DNA of 64,000 nucleotides from Litorivivens sp041624475 (GTDB lineage Bacteria > Pseudomonadota > Gammaproteobacteria > Pseudomonadales > Spongiibacteraceae): assembly GCF_041624475.1 (NCBI RefSeq), contig NZ_JBFJUX010000001.1, forward strand, positions 124,001-188,000, in the 5' to 3' direction. Each line of letters begins with the position of its first letter. Position 1 is the first letter of the stretch. Of the stretch, positions 10,294 through 19,755 are shown in pieces. The position numbers were made by a program, and so were the translations under genes. The notes below the pieces were generated by a model. The model was not told where the DNA came from. It saw only the letters and a program-made list of their open reading frames with translations, and made no database searches.

Positions 10294-13200
10294 CTAGCGC
10301 AACTGCCACCAGGATTGACGACCGAGTGCGTTACCCGCGCCGCGCTCGGTCGTTAGCCCAAGATTGCCGCGCGAGCCCGACGTATATTTGTATTCCTTTT
10401 CACCGGCGCCGACGATGCCCGGTCGCGATATCATTTCATCAAAGTGTTTGCCGCTCGGTGGAATCAAGGTGCTGTCGCTATCGATCAGGTCGGCGCTGTT
10501 AATAAGGCCGTCATTATTGGCGTCAAATACCGCTTCGTCCAGTCGGCCGCCCGTCATCGCGTTCAATTCCATCAACCAGCTGGTGCCACCGAAACTGCAG
10601 GGGTTGGGCGAAGGCGCCATCGTCACAAAGATCACCCGGTCGTAGCGGAGAATGGCCTGGTCAATCACCCGCTCGCCACCGCCGTGGCTGGCACTGCTCA
10701 GTTTCAAATCCAGATACCAGCCCTGCTTGCTGCTGTAATCCACCGTGTTGCGGGACACCACGCGTAGATCTGAGCTGCTGTTATTGTCCGTGCCATTGAG
10801 GGCGCGTATACCTTGGGCAGTAATCGTCTGTTCCTGCAAATCGGTGCGGGATTCGATGACGGCGCCATCGTCGTGCAGGCCGTAAAAGGTTTGTACCTGA
10901 GGAGTATCCCCTACCTGCGCATCCTGGCTTTCTACATATTTGCCGGTGCCGAAATACACCATGATGCCGCTGTCAGGATGGCGCCCGACCGCAATGCGCG
11001 CGGTAATCGGCTGTGCCACATCGCTTGCATCGCGGGCCGTGAACAGGGGAGCGGGTTCACGATTGGTGCCATAAGCAATGCCCCAGCCATTAGCATTGTT
11101 TCCGGTGAGGTCAAACTTCCAGACATTGCCGCTCAGATCACCGGCATAAACCACATCAGTTATGCGGTCATCGTCCACGTCCACCGGCACCACACTGCTC
11201 AGGCCGTTGTCTGCGCCACTGACTTTGGTATCAATGGCCTTCAGCAAACTGCCGTCCGCGAGACTCACCACAAAGAGCTTTAGCGTATCCCCGCTGTTGT
11301 AACCGTTACCGAAAATCGCCACCCAGTCACCGCTTTCCAGACGCGCAATTACCGGCTCACTCATGGCAACGCCGAGTTTGTCGCTGCTCTCACTGCTGGT
11401 GGAAAATTCCCAAAGCACAGCGTCCGCATCAAAATTTTCCGGGTCGGAAACATTCAGCGCAAACACACTGCGCCCGCCGGCACCCAGGGCGCCCACCAGC
11501 ACCGACTGCCAGCTGTTGCCGATATAGGCATCCAACACACGGGGAGAACCATCCACAAAATAGCGGTGTTCGTAGTCGGGCTTTGTCAGTGTGTAGAGGT
11601 GATCAAAAACCCCGGCGGGAATATAAGCAAACTGCTCTTCGCCACTGCTTGCTTTAAAGGCGTGCAGCATGCCGTCGTTGGCACCCACATACAGCATCGC
11701 CGGTTTGCTGGCTTTGGCAGTGAGATAAGCGACATAGCTGCTGCCTTCACCGCCCGGTAGTTTTGAGAAGCCGTAGTTCTGCTGCCAGTGAAAGTAAGGG
11801 TTGGAATTGACGATATCACCGAGCCGTTTACTGCGAATACGAAAGGCGGTATCTGAGCCCTCACGACTTTGATCACCCTTCAGCCAGTTGACTCGCTGCG
11901 GGCCAATTAAAGCAGCGGTATCGGCTGAAGCAATATCAGCGGTCAAGGCTGCTTTCTGACTATCACTTAAACTGTTCCAGTCAAAATTCCGGCCGTCGGT
12001 GTCTGTCCAGGTAAAGACCTTGCGAACATCATAGGCTGGTATTGTGGCGTCGCTGTCGGTCGACCATTCGAGCCCATTCAGGCTGCCATCGCTACCCACC
12101 CGGTAGGCCAATAACTGCCCGGACCAGTCGCGACTGTCGTAGCGGGCCTGAAATACCAGCGTATCGGTATCGAGCCGGGTGGAATTGGTTGCCACCGCCG
12201 AGGCCGAGCCGACTGACTGCAGAATGCGGGTTACTGCCGCCTTGAGTTTGTCGGCGATTTCCACCGACTTGCTGGCGTTCAACAACTGGCCCCGCCCATT
12301 GATGGTGGCATGCCACAAATCATCTACAGCGGTGGGGCTGCGGGCCGGAAATTCCGTAGGCCAGGTGGGCGGGTTGCTGTAGGGGTCAATGGGGTTGTCC
12401 GGGTCAAACAGAAAGCCGCGCGAACCCAGAGTAACCGCATAGGTCAGCATATGCAGGTTGCTGTTGCAGTCCAGCGCCGGGCTGCGATCACGGCGACTAC
12501 AGGCTTCCTGCAGGGGTACTTTGCCGGTGGGCAAATCATCCCGCAGATGGGTGCTGTAATACTTCATGGCGATGTCTGCCATGGTGCCAGCGACGCTGTC
12601 TTCATAGGGTGAGCCTTTACCGGCATCTTCATTGCCGATCCCGACGTCATCCGGGTTGCTGTAGCCGTCGGTAAAAAGAATGGCGGCGTTCGACTGACAG
12701 GCGTGTGTTATCGGCGCGGCGCCATCGCTGCGCTGCAGCTGGTCGCCTGCGTGCTTTAATACACGGCGGTTGGGCGTGCCCCCGCTGTTTCCGCCCCGGC
12801 TATAGACCCTATTGTAGAATTGCTCGCGCTCTGACGACACGGAAAGGTTATTCAGCGTAAGCTCTTCGCGGGAATTGATGGTGAATTCACCAACTCGCGC
12901 GTTGCGCACTTCAAACAGAGAGTGGGCAACACCCGCCCGCGTGGCGAGATGGCGTTTGCGATAGTAAGAAAACCAGTTGGCAAAATTCTGCAGCATCGCG
13001 CGGTACTGTTCGCTGCTTTGAAAATTGGCGGATTTAATTTCGTAGCCAATCAGTGCTGTGCCATCGGGCGCAAGACCTGTGAGAGTTGCTCCGGTGTAGC
13101 CAAAGCGGGTCGGCAGTGCTTCTTTCAGGTAGAAGGTCGCCGGAAAGAAGTCCACCGCGCGCGCGGTTTTTTCTGTCGCGATTTCGCCGTCGGGAAAACG

Positions 13201-13815
13201 CATCCCCGGAAAAAAGGTAAAGCGGCGGCCTTCGTTGTCTGCATCGATATTGCTTGTTAAATCAAAGGTGAAACTGCCTTTGCTCGGGTCGCTGGGCGCC
13301 GCCGTTGCGTTAATGTTGCTCCAGTTTGTTTCGCCCACGCTTGGCCACGGTGCATAGACGTCTGCGGGGTTGAAATAGGCCCGGTTGTAATCCGGCGAGC
13401 GGGCAAAGGCCAACTCTGCGGTCGGTGGAATAGCGAAGTGATCGTTAGCGGCGTCAGCGTAGACCCTGTTGCCATTGCCGGAGCCGTTGGGAAAAAGGTA
13501 GACGTATTTTTTCCAGCTGCGGTTGGCGGCACCGGCGGCGTTGACATTCAACACCCCGCTTTCTGCTTCGTCGCTACCGTTCAGCCCGACAAAGCTTTGG
13601 CTTTCGGTATTCCACCACAGAGCCCCGTCATTGGTGGGCATCAGCACTTCCGAATCCATGCTGCCGGAATCGTCGATAGCGAGCAGTATGTTGGGCGGTA
13701 CTCCGGTCGCTTGAGATAGCGGTGCCTGTGCAATATCCAGGGCCGCGACGGCAAGGTTGTGTGCTATCCCGGCAAGGGCGCCGAGACAAAATAGCTTCGC
13801 ACTGCGAATGCTCAT
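10294..13815 (-). CDS. pilY1: Type IV pilus tip adhesin / biogenesis factor PilY1
   Basis: Large secreted protein that caps type IV pili and works in adhesion, twitching and surface sensing. Residues 1-25 are a signal peptide. Asp48-x-Ser50-x-Ser52 (DDSGSM) is a MIDAS-like von Willebrand A metal site. The C-terminal half is a beta propeller with the PilY1 calcium-binding loop DVDDDRITDVVYAGD. A second Ca-type loop (DANNDGLINSADL) lies near the C-terminus. Length is 1173 residues, near the roughly 1160 of Pseudomonas PilY1. It is last in pilV-pilW-pilX-pilY1, 27 bp after pilX, with a GGAG ribosome site. No pilE or pilY2 follows; the next gene is the convergent TonB receptor. Confidence 0.93.
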   Translation of the reverse strand: MSIRSAKLFCLGALAGIAHNLAVAALDIAQAPLSQATGVPPNILLAIDDSGSMDSEVLMPTNDGALWWNTESQSFVGLNGSDEAESGVLNVNAAGAANRSWKKYVYLFPNGSGNGNRVYADAANDHFAIPPTAELAFARSPDYNRAYFNPADVYAPWPSVGETNWSNINATAAPSDPSKGSFTFDLTSNIDADNEGRRFTFFPGMRFPDGEIATEKTARAVDFFPATFYLKEALPTRFGYTGATLTGLAPDGTALIGYEIKSANFQSSEQYRAMLQNFANWFSYYRKRHLATRAGVAHSLFEVRNARVGEFTINSREELTLNNLSVSSEREQFYNRVYSRGGNSGGTPNRRVLKHAGDQLQRSDGAAPITHACQSNAAILFTDGYSNPDDVGIGNEDAGKGSPYEDSVAGTMADIAMKYYSTHLRDDLPTGKVPLQEACSRRDRSPALDCNSNLHMLTYAVTLGSRGFLFDPDNPIDPYSNPPTWPTEFPARSPTAVDDLWHATINGRGQLLNASKSVEIADKLKAAVTRILQSVGSASAVATNSTRLDTDTLVFQARYDSRDWSGQLLAYRVGSDGSLNGLEWSTDSDATIPAYDVRKVFTWTDTDGRNFDWNSLSDSQKAALTADIASADTAALIGPQRVNWLKGDQSREGSDTAFRIRSKRLGDIVNSNPYFHWQQNYGFSKLPGGEGSSYVAYLTAKASKPAMLYVGANDGMLHAFKASSGEEQFAYIPAGVFDHLYTLTKPDYEHRYFVDGSPRVLDAYIGNSWQSVLVGALGAGGRSVFALNVSDPENFDADAVLWEFSTSSESSDKLGVAMSEPVIARLESGDWVAIFGNGYNSGDTLKLFVVSLADGSLLKAIDTKVSGADNGLSSVVPVDVDDDRITDVVYAGDLSGNVWKFDLTGNNANGWGIAYGTNREPAPLFTARDASDVAQPITARIAVGRHPDSGIMVYFGTGKYVESQDAQVGDTPQVQTFYGLHDDGAVIESRTDLQEQTITAQGIRALNGTDNNSSSDLRVVSRNTVDYSSKQGWYLDLKLSSASHGGGERVIDQAILRYDRVIFVTMAPSPNPCSFGGTSWLMELNAMTGGRLDEAVFDANNDGLINSADLIDSDSTLIPPSGKHFDEMISRPGIVGAGEKEYKYTSGSRGNLGLTTERGAGNALGRQSWWQLR

Positions 13816-13842
13816 CCCTGATTCTCCACTGTTGCTGCGGCA

Positions 13843-14349
13843 TTACTGCCGTCGATAAATACTGCGCAATACCACCATTGAGTTACTGCTGACACCAAAA
13901 CCCCGGGCGGTTATCCGGTAGACTTTAAAGGGCGATACAGCGATATCGGATTCCAGCGAGGTTGACGGGCTGCCCTGCACATTCAACTCTTCAATAATGT
14001 ACTGGGGATCGCTGTGCACCCCTGCGCCAAACTGGCTCACGCTTGCCCAGTTGCCTGAATTGCGATCTGACCAGTCGGGCGCTGAACAGGCCGTCGATGT
14101 GCCACTGCAATCCTGAAATAAACCGTTGCTGCCGTTGAAGGCCGGCAGCGAAGCCGCCGCCAACAGTCGCTCCGCGGAACGCAATGCGGCTTCGGCCGCC
14201 TGAAAAGCGGCGTGGGTATCGCGGGCATTGCCCGCCATCCGCTCCTGCAGCGTGGTGGACTGTAAGGCGCTGGCGCCGATCACCGTCATGATGAGCATGA
14301 AGATCAGGCATACAATTAAGGTGGCGCCTCGCTGGGCAGTTCGGTTCAT
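13843..14349 (-). CDS. pilX: Type IV pilus minor pilin PilX-like
   Basis: A 168-residue minor pilin of the PilX/GspK type. The start is the ATG after GGAGG, giving a short leader MNRTAQRG, a predicted prepilin peptidase cut before Ala, and one long hydrophobic helix. The family signature follows: ERMAGNARDTHAAFQAAEAALRSAE, at about residues 35-60. As is normal for this subfamily, the mature protein lacks the glutamate at position 5, which suits a place at the pilus tip. It lies 10 bp after pilW and 27 bp before pilY1. A longer open frame extends upstream through pilW and is not real. Confidence 0.9.
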   Translation of the reverse strand: MNRTAQRGATLIVCLIFMLIMTVIGASALQSTTLQERMAGNARDTHAAFQAAEAALRSAERLLAAASLPAFNGSNGLFQDCSGTSTACSAPDWSDRNSGNWASVSQFGAGVHSDPQYIIEELNVQGSPSTSLESDIAVSPFKVYRITARGFGVSSNSMVVLRSIYRRQ

Positions 14350-14359
14350 GGCTTTCCTC

Positions 14360-15388
14360 CTACGGCAATCGATTACGCACAGCGACGGCTGTGGTATAGA
14401 CTTTACGCAAGCGACCGTCTTGCGGCACAAGGCTGCTGTTATAGGTGAGGTTCTGGCCATCGGGGACGACATTGTCTTCCAGACTGTGCAGCAGCAATTC
14501 AATGCGCACGCTGAGCACTTTTGACCAGTCGCTGATGTTGTCTGCCGTCTTGTAGCTGTCAATGGCGCGGTCGCCGTTGCTGTCTTCGCCATAGCTAAGC
14601 TGCATGTTTTCAACACCCTCTACCAATTCCTGCGCTACACGCGGTGTTGCGCTGTCGAACTGGCGCGCCCGCACATACAGGGAGTGAATTGGCTTGCCCG
14701 CTGCACTAGTGCGGCCGGTGTCGCGTACGAAATACTCCACCGACTGAAAACCCAGCAGGAAAGCATCGCTGCCATACAGTTTGCTGAGTTTGTTGTTGTC
14801 GTTGGCGTTGCTGGCATGGGCGATCGTAAAGCGTTCATTGCCCGCGCTTTGGTTTTGCGACACCGTCGTCGCCTCAAACAGGTCAGCGTGGGTACAGTCG
14901 GTAATCAGCACAAAATCGCCGGCGCCAAGGCCGGCGTCATTGTTATCGATCTGGATATTGGCGTTGTTGGGGGAAAGGTTGCCAGTTAGCCCGGCCATGC
15001 GCGGATCGGCGCGCTGCAGGGTTACCACGTCACTGCCGACAACCGCCGCAAAGGGGTTACCGGCAGCCACATTGTCATAACCTTTAAGTACACCGCCGGG
15101 GGTGAAATCGAGATCGTCCGGTGGATCTTTGGCGATCACGTTTAAGGGAACCTGTGCCAGATTCGGGCAGCCCATGAACCCGGCCGTGCGCAGGTCTTTG
15201 CTGAGGTAGGCCAGCGCAAAGCGGCCGCTCTCCTGCAAACGCCCGGCAGCATCGAGCAATTGTCGGCTCTGTAGACTGGCGAGCGTTACCTGCATTACCG
15301 CGGTGCTCAGCGCCAAGCCCAGCGCCAGCGCGACCAGCAGCTCTACCAGAGTAAAACCTCGATCGTGTGTTTGAGAAAGGGCTTTCAT
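14360..15388 (-). CDS. pilW: Type IV pilus minor pilin PilW
   Basis: A 342-residue minor pilin. The leader ends in RGFTLVELLVALALG: cleavage after Gly leaves N-terminal Phe and Glu5, followed by the conserved hydrophobic helix. Downstream is the PilW-type segment LQESGRFALAYLSKDLRTAGFMGC. The start at 15388 is supported by a GGAG site 8 bases upstream and by the position of the prepilin leader. Only 2 bp separate it from the stop of pilV. Its role is to prime assembly of the pilus together with PilV, PilX and PilY1 in the inner membrane and periplasm. Length matches the family. Confidence 0.92.
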   Translation of the reverse strand: MKALSQTHDRGFTLVELLVALALGLALSTAVMQVTLASLQSRQLLDAAGRLQESGRFALAYLSKDLRTAGFMGCPNLAQVPLNVIAKDPPDDLDFTPGGVLKGYDNVAAGNPFAAVVGSDVVTLQRADPRMAGLTGNLSPNNANIQIDNNDAGLGAGDFVLITDCTHADLFEATTVSQNQSAGNERFTIAHASNANDNNKLSKLYGSDAFLLGFQSVEYFVRDTGRTSAAGKPIHSLYVRARQFDSATPRVAQELVEGVENMQLSYGEDSNGDRAIDSYKTADNISDWSKVLSVRIELLLHSLEDNVVPDGQNLTYNSSLVPQDGRLRKVYTTAVAVRNRLP

Positions 15389-15390
15389 CG

Positions 15391-15837
15391 CTATAGCTCC
15401 GTCACAAAGACGAAGCGTTCCAGATGACCGCCCCCGGCGTTGGCCAGGCGAGACCCGGAGATACGCTCTTCGTCCCACTGCACGGTGATGGTGAAGCGAC
15501 GACCATTGCGGGCGATACTGCCGTCACCGCTGGTCAGCTGATTGGCCAAGGCATTAAGCCAGTCGCGCAGGTCGATCTGGTGAACACCGTTGCCGCCGGG
15601 AGGTGTGGCTGTGAGTGTGGTGTCGTAGAGTCCGGCCAGCGCCGCATCGCGGTTGGCGCGCATCCGGTCGGCTATGTCATAGGCCAGTAGCGTGGCATGG
15701 GAGCGCACATCGGCTGTCTGGTTGAATTTCAGGGCGTTGAGGTTAGCGGCGACCAGGCCGAGTATGCCCAGCGCGGTTACCAGCAGAGCAACCAGTACTT
15801 CTATCAGGCTGAAGCCTGCACAGGGTCGATTCCACAT
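15391..15837 (-). CDS. pilV: Type IV pilus minor pilin PilV
   Basis: A 148-residue minor pilin and first gene of the pilVWX-pilY1 operon. The prepilin motif CAGFSLIEVLVALLVTALG lies near the N-terminus, with Gly cut site and Glu5. The PilV pattern DIADRMRANRDAAL follows the helix. The start is the ATG 8 bases after AAGGA; an upstream in-frame start at 15912 would bury the leader. The upstream region is shared with the divergent fimT-like gene. The length is slightly short compared with Pseudomonas PilV (about 185 residues), but the frame is intact. Confidence 0.9.
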   Translation of the reverse strand: MWNRPCAGFSLIEVLVALLVTALGILGLVAANLNALKFNQTADVRSHATLLAYDIADRMRANRDAALAGLYDTTLTATPPGGNGVHQIDLRDWLNALANQLTSGDGSIARNGRRFTITVQWDEERISGSRLANAGGGHLERFVFVTEL

Positions 15838-15962
15838 CGTGCATTCCTTTGCATGGTGTCGAGTGGACAGGGAGAACGGCGGCAATCGTCCCTGTTGCGC
15901 TCGAGTGAACATCCTGTTCTTGTGTGACTTCGGCGCGGTTTTGCGCCGGTAAGATGCCTAGC

Positions 15963-15993
15963 TTGACAGAAAGCTGATCAAATTGTCTACAAT
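15963..15993 (+). promoter_or_regulatory. Possible sigma70 promoter for the fimT-like gene
   Basis: TTGACA at 15963-15968 and TACAAT at 15988-15993, spaced by 19 bp, lie 28 bp before the pseudopilin start. The hexamers are good but the spacing is 2 bp longer than ideal. A perfect 6-bp inverted repeat (CGGCGC / GCGCCG) lies just upstream at 15931-15948. Confidence 0.4.
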
Positions 15994-16021
15994 CACGCAG
16001 GTCTCAAGGAGGAGATTTGTG

Positions 16022-16534
16022 ATGCAAAACAAAGGTTTTACCCTCGTCGAACTGCTGATTACCCTGATCATTGTCGCCTTGCTGCTGGCACTCGCCGCGC
16101 CGGCCTTCTCCGGCTGGACCAACAAACAGCGCCTGCGCAGTGCCGGCTACGACCTGCTCAACGACCTGCAAATGGCTCGCAACGAAGCGGTAAAGCGCGC
16201 GGCGCGCGTCACGCTCAACAATAGCGATGGCGACTGGCAAAGCGGCTGGGAGGTTTTTGTCGACAGCAATGAAAACGGCAACCGGGACAATGGCGAAACC
16301 CTACTGCTGTCGCGCCCGGCTTATGCCGATGTGCTGACTATCTCGGGCACCACAGCGGTCAGCCAGCATATTGGCTATGTGGCCAGCGGCGAAACCCGAC
16401 AACCTGGCGGCGCCCTGCTGATGGGCACCCTCACCCTGTGCGCCAGCCATTCCGACAAAGCGCTGGAGGTGGTCATCAGCCGTGGGGGTCGAGCCCGGCT
16501 AGTCAGCACCAGCCGCAGCGCCGCCGGTTGCTGA
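16022..16534 (+). CDS. fimT: GspH/FimT family pseudopilin
   Basis: A 170-residue pseudopilin. The prepilin leader MQNKGFTLVELLITLIIVAL has its cut site after Gly5 and a glutamate at mature position 5. The GspH/FimT body follows, including the segment DLQMARNEAVKRAARV near residue 45 and a C-terminal CASHSDKALEVVISRGGRARL. The start is the ATG 7 bases after AAGGAGGAG. It is divergent from pilVWX-pilY1, whereas in Pseudomonas fimT/fimU lie on the same strand ahead of pilV. It may be the FimT-type DNA-binding minor pilin involved in transformation or the FimU-type core pilin; the sequence does not decide. Confidence 0.85.
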   Translation: MQNKGFTLVELLITLIIVALLLALAAPAFSGWTNKQRLRSAGYDLLNDLQMARNEAVKRAARVTLNNSDGDWQSGWEVFVDSNENGNRDNGETLLLSRPAYADVLTISGTTAVSQHIGYVASGETRQPGGALLMGTLTLCASHSDKALEVVISRGGRARLVSTSRSAAGC

Positions 16535-16601
16535 AGGCCTTTCGCTCGGCCGCCAAGCCGAGTACCATGCACGGCCGCTTTACCAGACCGATTCCAGCCC
16601 C

Positions 16602-19463
16602 ATGTCACTACAGTTTGCCAACGGCCAACGCTGGATCAGCATGACCGAGCCCGATCTGGGGCTCGGCCTGATTACCGAGGCCGAAAACCGTCGCATCACC
16701 ATTCTTTTTCCTGCCGCCGAGGAAGAGCGCACCTACGCCGCTGATAATGCGCCACTGTCGCGGGTGCGCTTTGAGCCCGGCGAGCATATTCAGCTGGATG
16801 ATGACGGCCCGCAGCTGCTGGTGCGCGATATTGAAGAGCACAATCACAGCCTGATTTACCTGGCCGAGGACAGCGACGGCCAGCTGCACCCGGTACCCGA
16901 GCAATTGCTGAGTGCCCAGGTGCAGCTGCACAGCGCTCGCGACCGCCTGCTGAGCGGCCAGCTGGATGACCCGCGCCTGTACATGCTGCGCGCCAAAACC
17001 CTGGCCTTTCGCAATCGCGCCCGCGCGGCCAGCAGCCGTGGTTTGCTGGGCGCCCGCGTCGATCTGATTCCGCACCAGTTTTACATCGCCTCACAGGCCG
17101 CCAAACGTGAACACCCTCGCCTACTGCTGGCCGATGAGGTGGGCTTGGGTAAAACCATTGAAGCCGGACTGATTTTGCATCAGCTGCTGCTGAACGAGCG
17201 GGTGGGCCGGGTGCTGATTCTGGTGCCCGACAGTCTGATTCATCAGTGGCTGGTGGAAATGCGCCGCCGATTCAATCTGGCCTTCAGTATTTTCGATGAG
17301 GCTCGCTGCGCCGATATCGATCCGTCGCGCAGCGAAGACAGCACGGTATTTTTCGACGAAGAAATCGAGCGCGAACGGGAAGAAAACCCCTTCGACAGCG
17401 AGCAGCTGGTGATTGCCAGCATCGATTGGCTGAGCGCCAATGAAAAACGCCAGCGCCAAGTGCTGGACGCCGGCTGGGATATGCTGATTCTCGATGAGGC
17501 CCATCACCTGCACTGGCGCGAAGACGGTGACCGTTCTGACTCCTATCGCTTTGCCGAGGCCCTGTGCTCGGCCATCTCATCGGTACTGTTGTTGACAGCC
17601 ACTCCGGAAAGCGCCGGTATTGAGGGTCACTTCGCCCGTCTGCGACTGCTTGACCCGGCCCGCTATGCCAGTCTCGATAACTTTCGCCAAGAGCAGAGCG
17701 CGTATCAGGCCATCAGCGAGCTGGTGGATCAAGTCACAGAAGATCCCGTCAGTGCCTCGTCAAATAGCTCCTTGCTGACCTTGCTGGATGCGGGCCTGGC
17801 GGAGCGCTTTAAGGCGAGCCCACAGGCGTTAACAGAAGATGTACTCGACGCACTGCTTGACCGCTTCGGCACAGGCCGTAGCCTGTTTCGCAACAGTCGC
17901 AGCGCCGTGGGCGGGTTTCCTGTGCGCGAGCTGCACGAACACCCGTTGCCCTGCCCCGAGGCCATCGCCGATATCGCAACCCGCGACCCGCACGCGCTGG
18001 CTGATGCCAGTGACGAGTGGCCGGCCGCGGACCCGCGCGTTGGCTGGCTTGAGCAGTTTCTGCTGAAACGCCCGGACGAGCGCGCCCTGTTGATCTGCAA
18101 CAGCGCCGAAACCGCTCGCACGCTGGAACTTTACCTGCGCCTGCGCCGGGGCATCGCCTCGACCGTTTTTCACGAGGGCATGAGCCTGTTTGAGCGCGAT
18201 CGCGCCGCCGCCTACTTTGCCGATCACGACAGCGGCGCCCAGCTGCTGGTGTGTTCGGAAATAGGCAGCGAAGGCCGCAACTTCCAGTTTGCCGAACACC
18301 TTGTGCTGTTTGATCTGCCGCTGAACCCGGACCTGTTGGAACAGCGCATCGGGCGACTGGATCGCATTGGTCGCCAGCAGAATGTCCACGTTCATGTACC
18401 GTATTTTGCTGACACCGCCCAGCAGCGCCTGCTCGAATGGTATCGCGATGCCATCGGTATTTTTCGCGAGCCCTGCACTATCGGCGCGCCTATGTCTGAT
18501 CGTTATGGCGAACAGCTCGAACAAGCGCTCGCTGATGCCGGGAAAATGGCCGCGCTTATCCGCGAAGCCAGCGACTACGCCGCCGAACTGCACCAGGAGC
18601 TGCACAGCGGCCGCAACCGTCTGTTGGAATTGAACTCCTGTCGGCCCGGCGTGGCTCAAGCGCTGGTGGAGAACGCCGAACAGGAGCAGCACAGCGACGA
18701 GCTCGCCGACTATCTGCTGCAGCTGGCCGATCAGTTCGGTTTGGAACACGAAGATCACAGTGATCGGGCCATTATCCTGCGCCCGGGCGATCATATGCTA
18801 AGCGAAAGTTTTCCTCACCTGCCCGAAGAGGGGCTGACCGGCACCTTCGATCGGCAGCGCGCCCTGTCCCGGGAAGATATGGCGTTCCTGTCCTGGGAAC
18901 ATCCGCTGGTGCGCGACGCGATGGAGCTTATCGTGAATGGCGAACTCGGCAGCGCCAGTATCAGTACCCTTTCTGTGAAGGGGCTGCCCGCAGGCAGTCT
19001 GCTGCTGGAAGCCTTTCTGAACCCGGTAATTCCTGCACCGGCCGCCCTGCAGCTGGATCGCTACCTGCCGGCCATGAGCGAGCGCCTGCTGATGGATGGT
19101 CAGGGCCGGCAATTGGGCGCGAAAGTTTCGCACGAGCAGCTCAACGGTTTGTGTCAGACCGTTAAACGCAAACTGATTCCACCGTTGATGCGCCAGATTC
19201 GCGAGCCGCTGGTCAGTCTGCTCGAGCAGGCCGAAAACCGCAGCACCGAGCTGCAGCACGAGTGGCGACAGCAGGCCCTTGAACACTATCGCGGCCAAAG
19301 ACAGCGCGAACGCGAGCGGCTGGCCGCGCTGGCCGAACGCAACCCCGATGTGGGCGACGCCGAGCTTGTCGCGTTTGACCAGCGCAGTGAAACCGGCGAA
19401 GCCGCCCTGCAACAACTGCAATTGCAGATGAATGCTCTGCGCCTGGCTATTGTCAGCAGTTAA
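16602..19463 (+). CDS. rapA: RNA polymerase-associated ATPase RapA (HepA)
   Basis: SWI2/SNF2-type ATPase that binds RNA polymerase and helps recycle it after transcription. The N-terminal Tudor-like region begins LQFANGQRWISMTEPDLG. Walker A is DEVGLGKTIEAG (about residues 178-189), the DEAH box is at 298-301, and helicase motif VI is QRIGRLDRIGR in the C-terminal helicase domain. Length is 953 residues against 968 in E. coli, with close agreement over the whole chain. The ATG at 16602 has no clear Shine-Dalgarno sequence but matches the family N-terminus. It follows the fimT-like gene by 67 bp and precedes a small gene by 14 bp. Confidence 0.97.
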   Translation: MSLQFANGQRWISMTEPDLGLGLITEAENRRITILFPAAEEERTYAADNAPLSRVRFEPGEHIQLDDDGPQLLVRDIEEHNHSLIYLAEDSDGQLHPVPEQLLSAQVQLHSARDRLLSGQLDDPRLYMLRAKTLAFRNRARAASSRGLLGARVDLIPHQFYIASQAAKREHPRLLLADEVGLGKTIEAGLILHQLLLNERVGRVLILVPDSLIHQWLVEMRRRFNLAFSIFDEARCADIDPSRSEDSTVFFDEEIEREREENPFDSEQLVIASIDWLSANEKRQRQVLDAGWDMLILDEAHHLHWREDGDRSDSYRFAEALCSAISSVLLLTATPESAGIEGHFARLRLLDPARYASLDNFRQEQSAYQAISELVDQVTEDPVSASSNSSLLTLLDAGLAERFKASPQALTEDVLDALLDRFGTGRSLFRNSRSAVGGFPVRELHEHPLPCPEAIADIATRDPHALADASDEWPAADPRVGWLEQFLLKRPDERALLICNSAETARTLELYLRLRRGIASTVFHEGMSLFERDRAAAYFADHDSGAQLLVCSEIGSEGRNFQFAEHLVLFDLPLNPDLLEQRIGRLDRIGRQQNVHVHVPYFADTAQQRLLEWYRDAIGIFREPCTIGAPMSDRYGEQLEQALADAGKMAALIREASDYAAELHQELHSGRNRLLELNSCRPGVAQALVENAEQEQHSDELADYLLQLADQFGLEHEDHSDRAIILRPGDHMLSESFPHLPEEGLTGTFDRQRALSREDMAFLSWEHPLVRDAMELIVNGELGSASISTLSVKGLPAGSLLLEAFLNPVIPAPAALQLDRYLPAMSERLLMDGQGRQLGAKVSHEQLNGLCQTVKRKLIPPLMRQIREPLVSLLEQAENRSTELQHEWRQQALEHYRGQRQRERERLAALAERNPDVGDAELVAFDQRSETGEAALQQLQLQMNALRLAIVSS

Positions 19464-19477
19464 ACGGATTCGAGACT

Positions 19478-19747
19478 ATGTACCTGTTTTCCATCAACGC
19501 AACATCGAGCAAGGATCAGGGCGAGTTTAAAGCGGGTGAAGAATGCCCCTTTATCGCCTATATCAATTTTATTGATTTGTTTGGCGCGGAACAGCTGGCG
19601 AAACTGTATTTGTTGAAAGAAGGCTTTCGCGACGCGACCATTATCAAGCGTCGCTTTCTGAAGCTGGAAGGACAAAGCCACGACGACCCCCAGATTCGCG
19701 AAGCCCTACAGAAAGGCTATTGCCTGCAGGTATTCAGCGCGCACTGA
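19478..19747 (+). CDS. Small uncharacterised protein downstream of rapA
   Basis: An 89-residue protein with no motif I recognise. It starts 14 bp after the rapA stop and is probably co-transcribed. It is acidic in the first half and basic in the second, with no signal peptide or membrane segment, so likely cytoplasmic. The gene ends 8 bp before the convergent flavoprotein gene. Codon use resembles its neighbours and the frame is clean, so I treat it as real. The ribosome site is weak, and coupling to rapA translation is likely. Confidence 0.65.
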   Translation: MYLFSINATSSKDQGEFKAGEECPFIAYINFIDLFGAEQLAKLYLLKEGFRDATIIKRRFLKLEGQSHDDPQIREALQKGYCLQVFSAH

Positions 19748-19755
19748 CGCAATCC

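Noticed and set aside
13843..14616. Longer N-terminus for the PilX gene starting at 14616
   Set aside because: The extra residues come from another frame of pilW and have no pilin leader; the ATG at 14349 has GGAGG and the correct leader.
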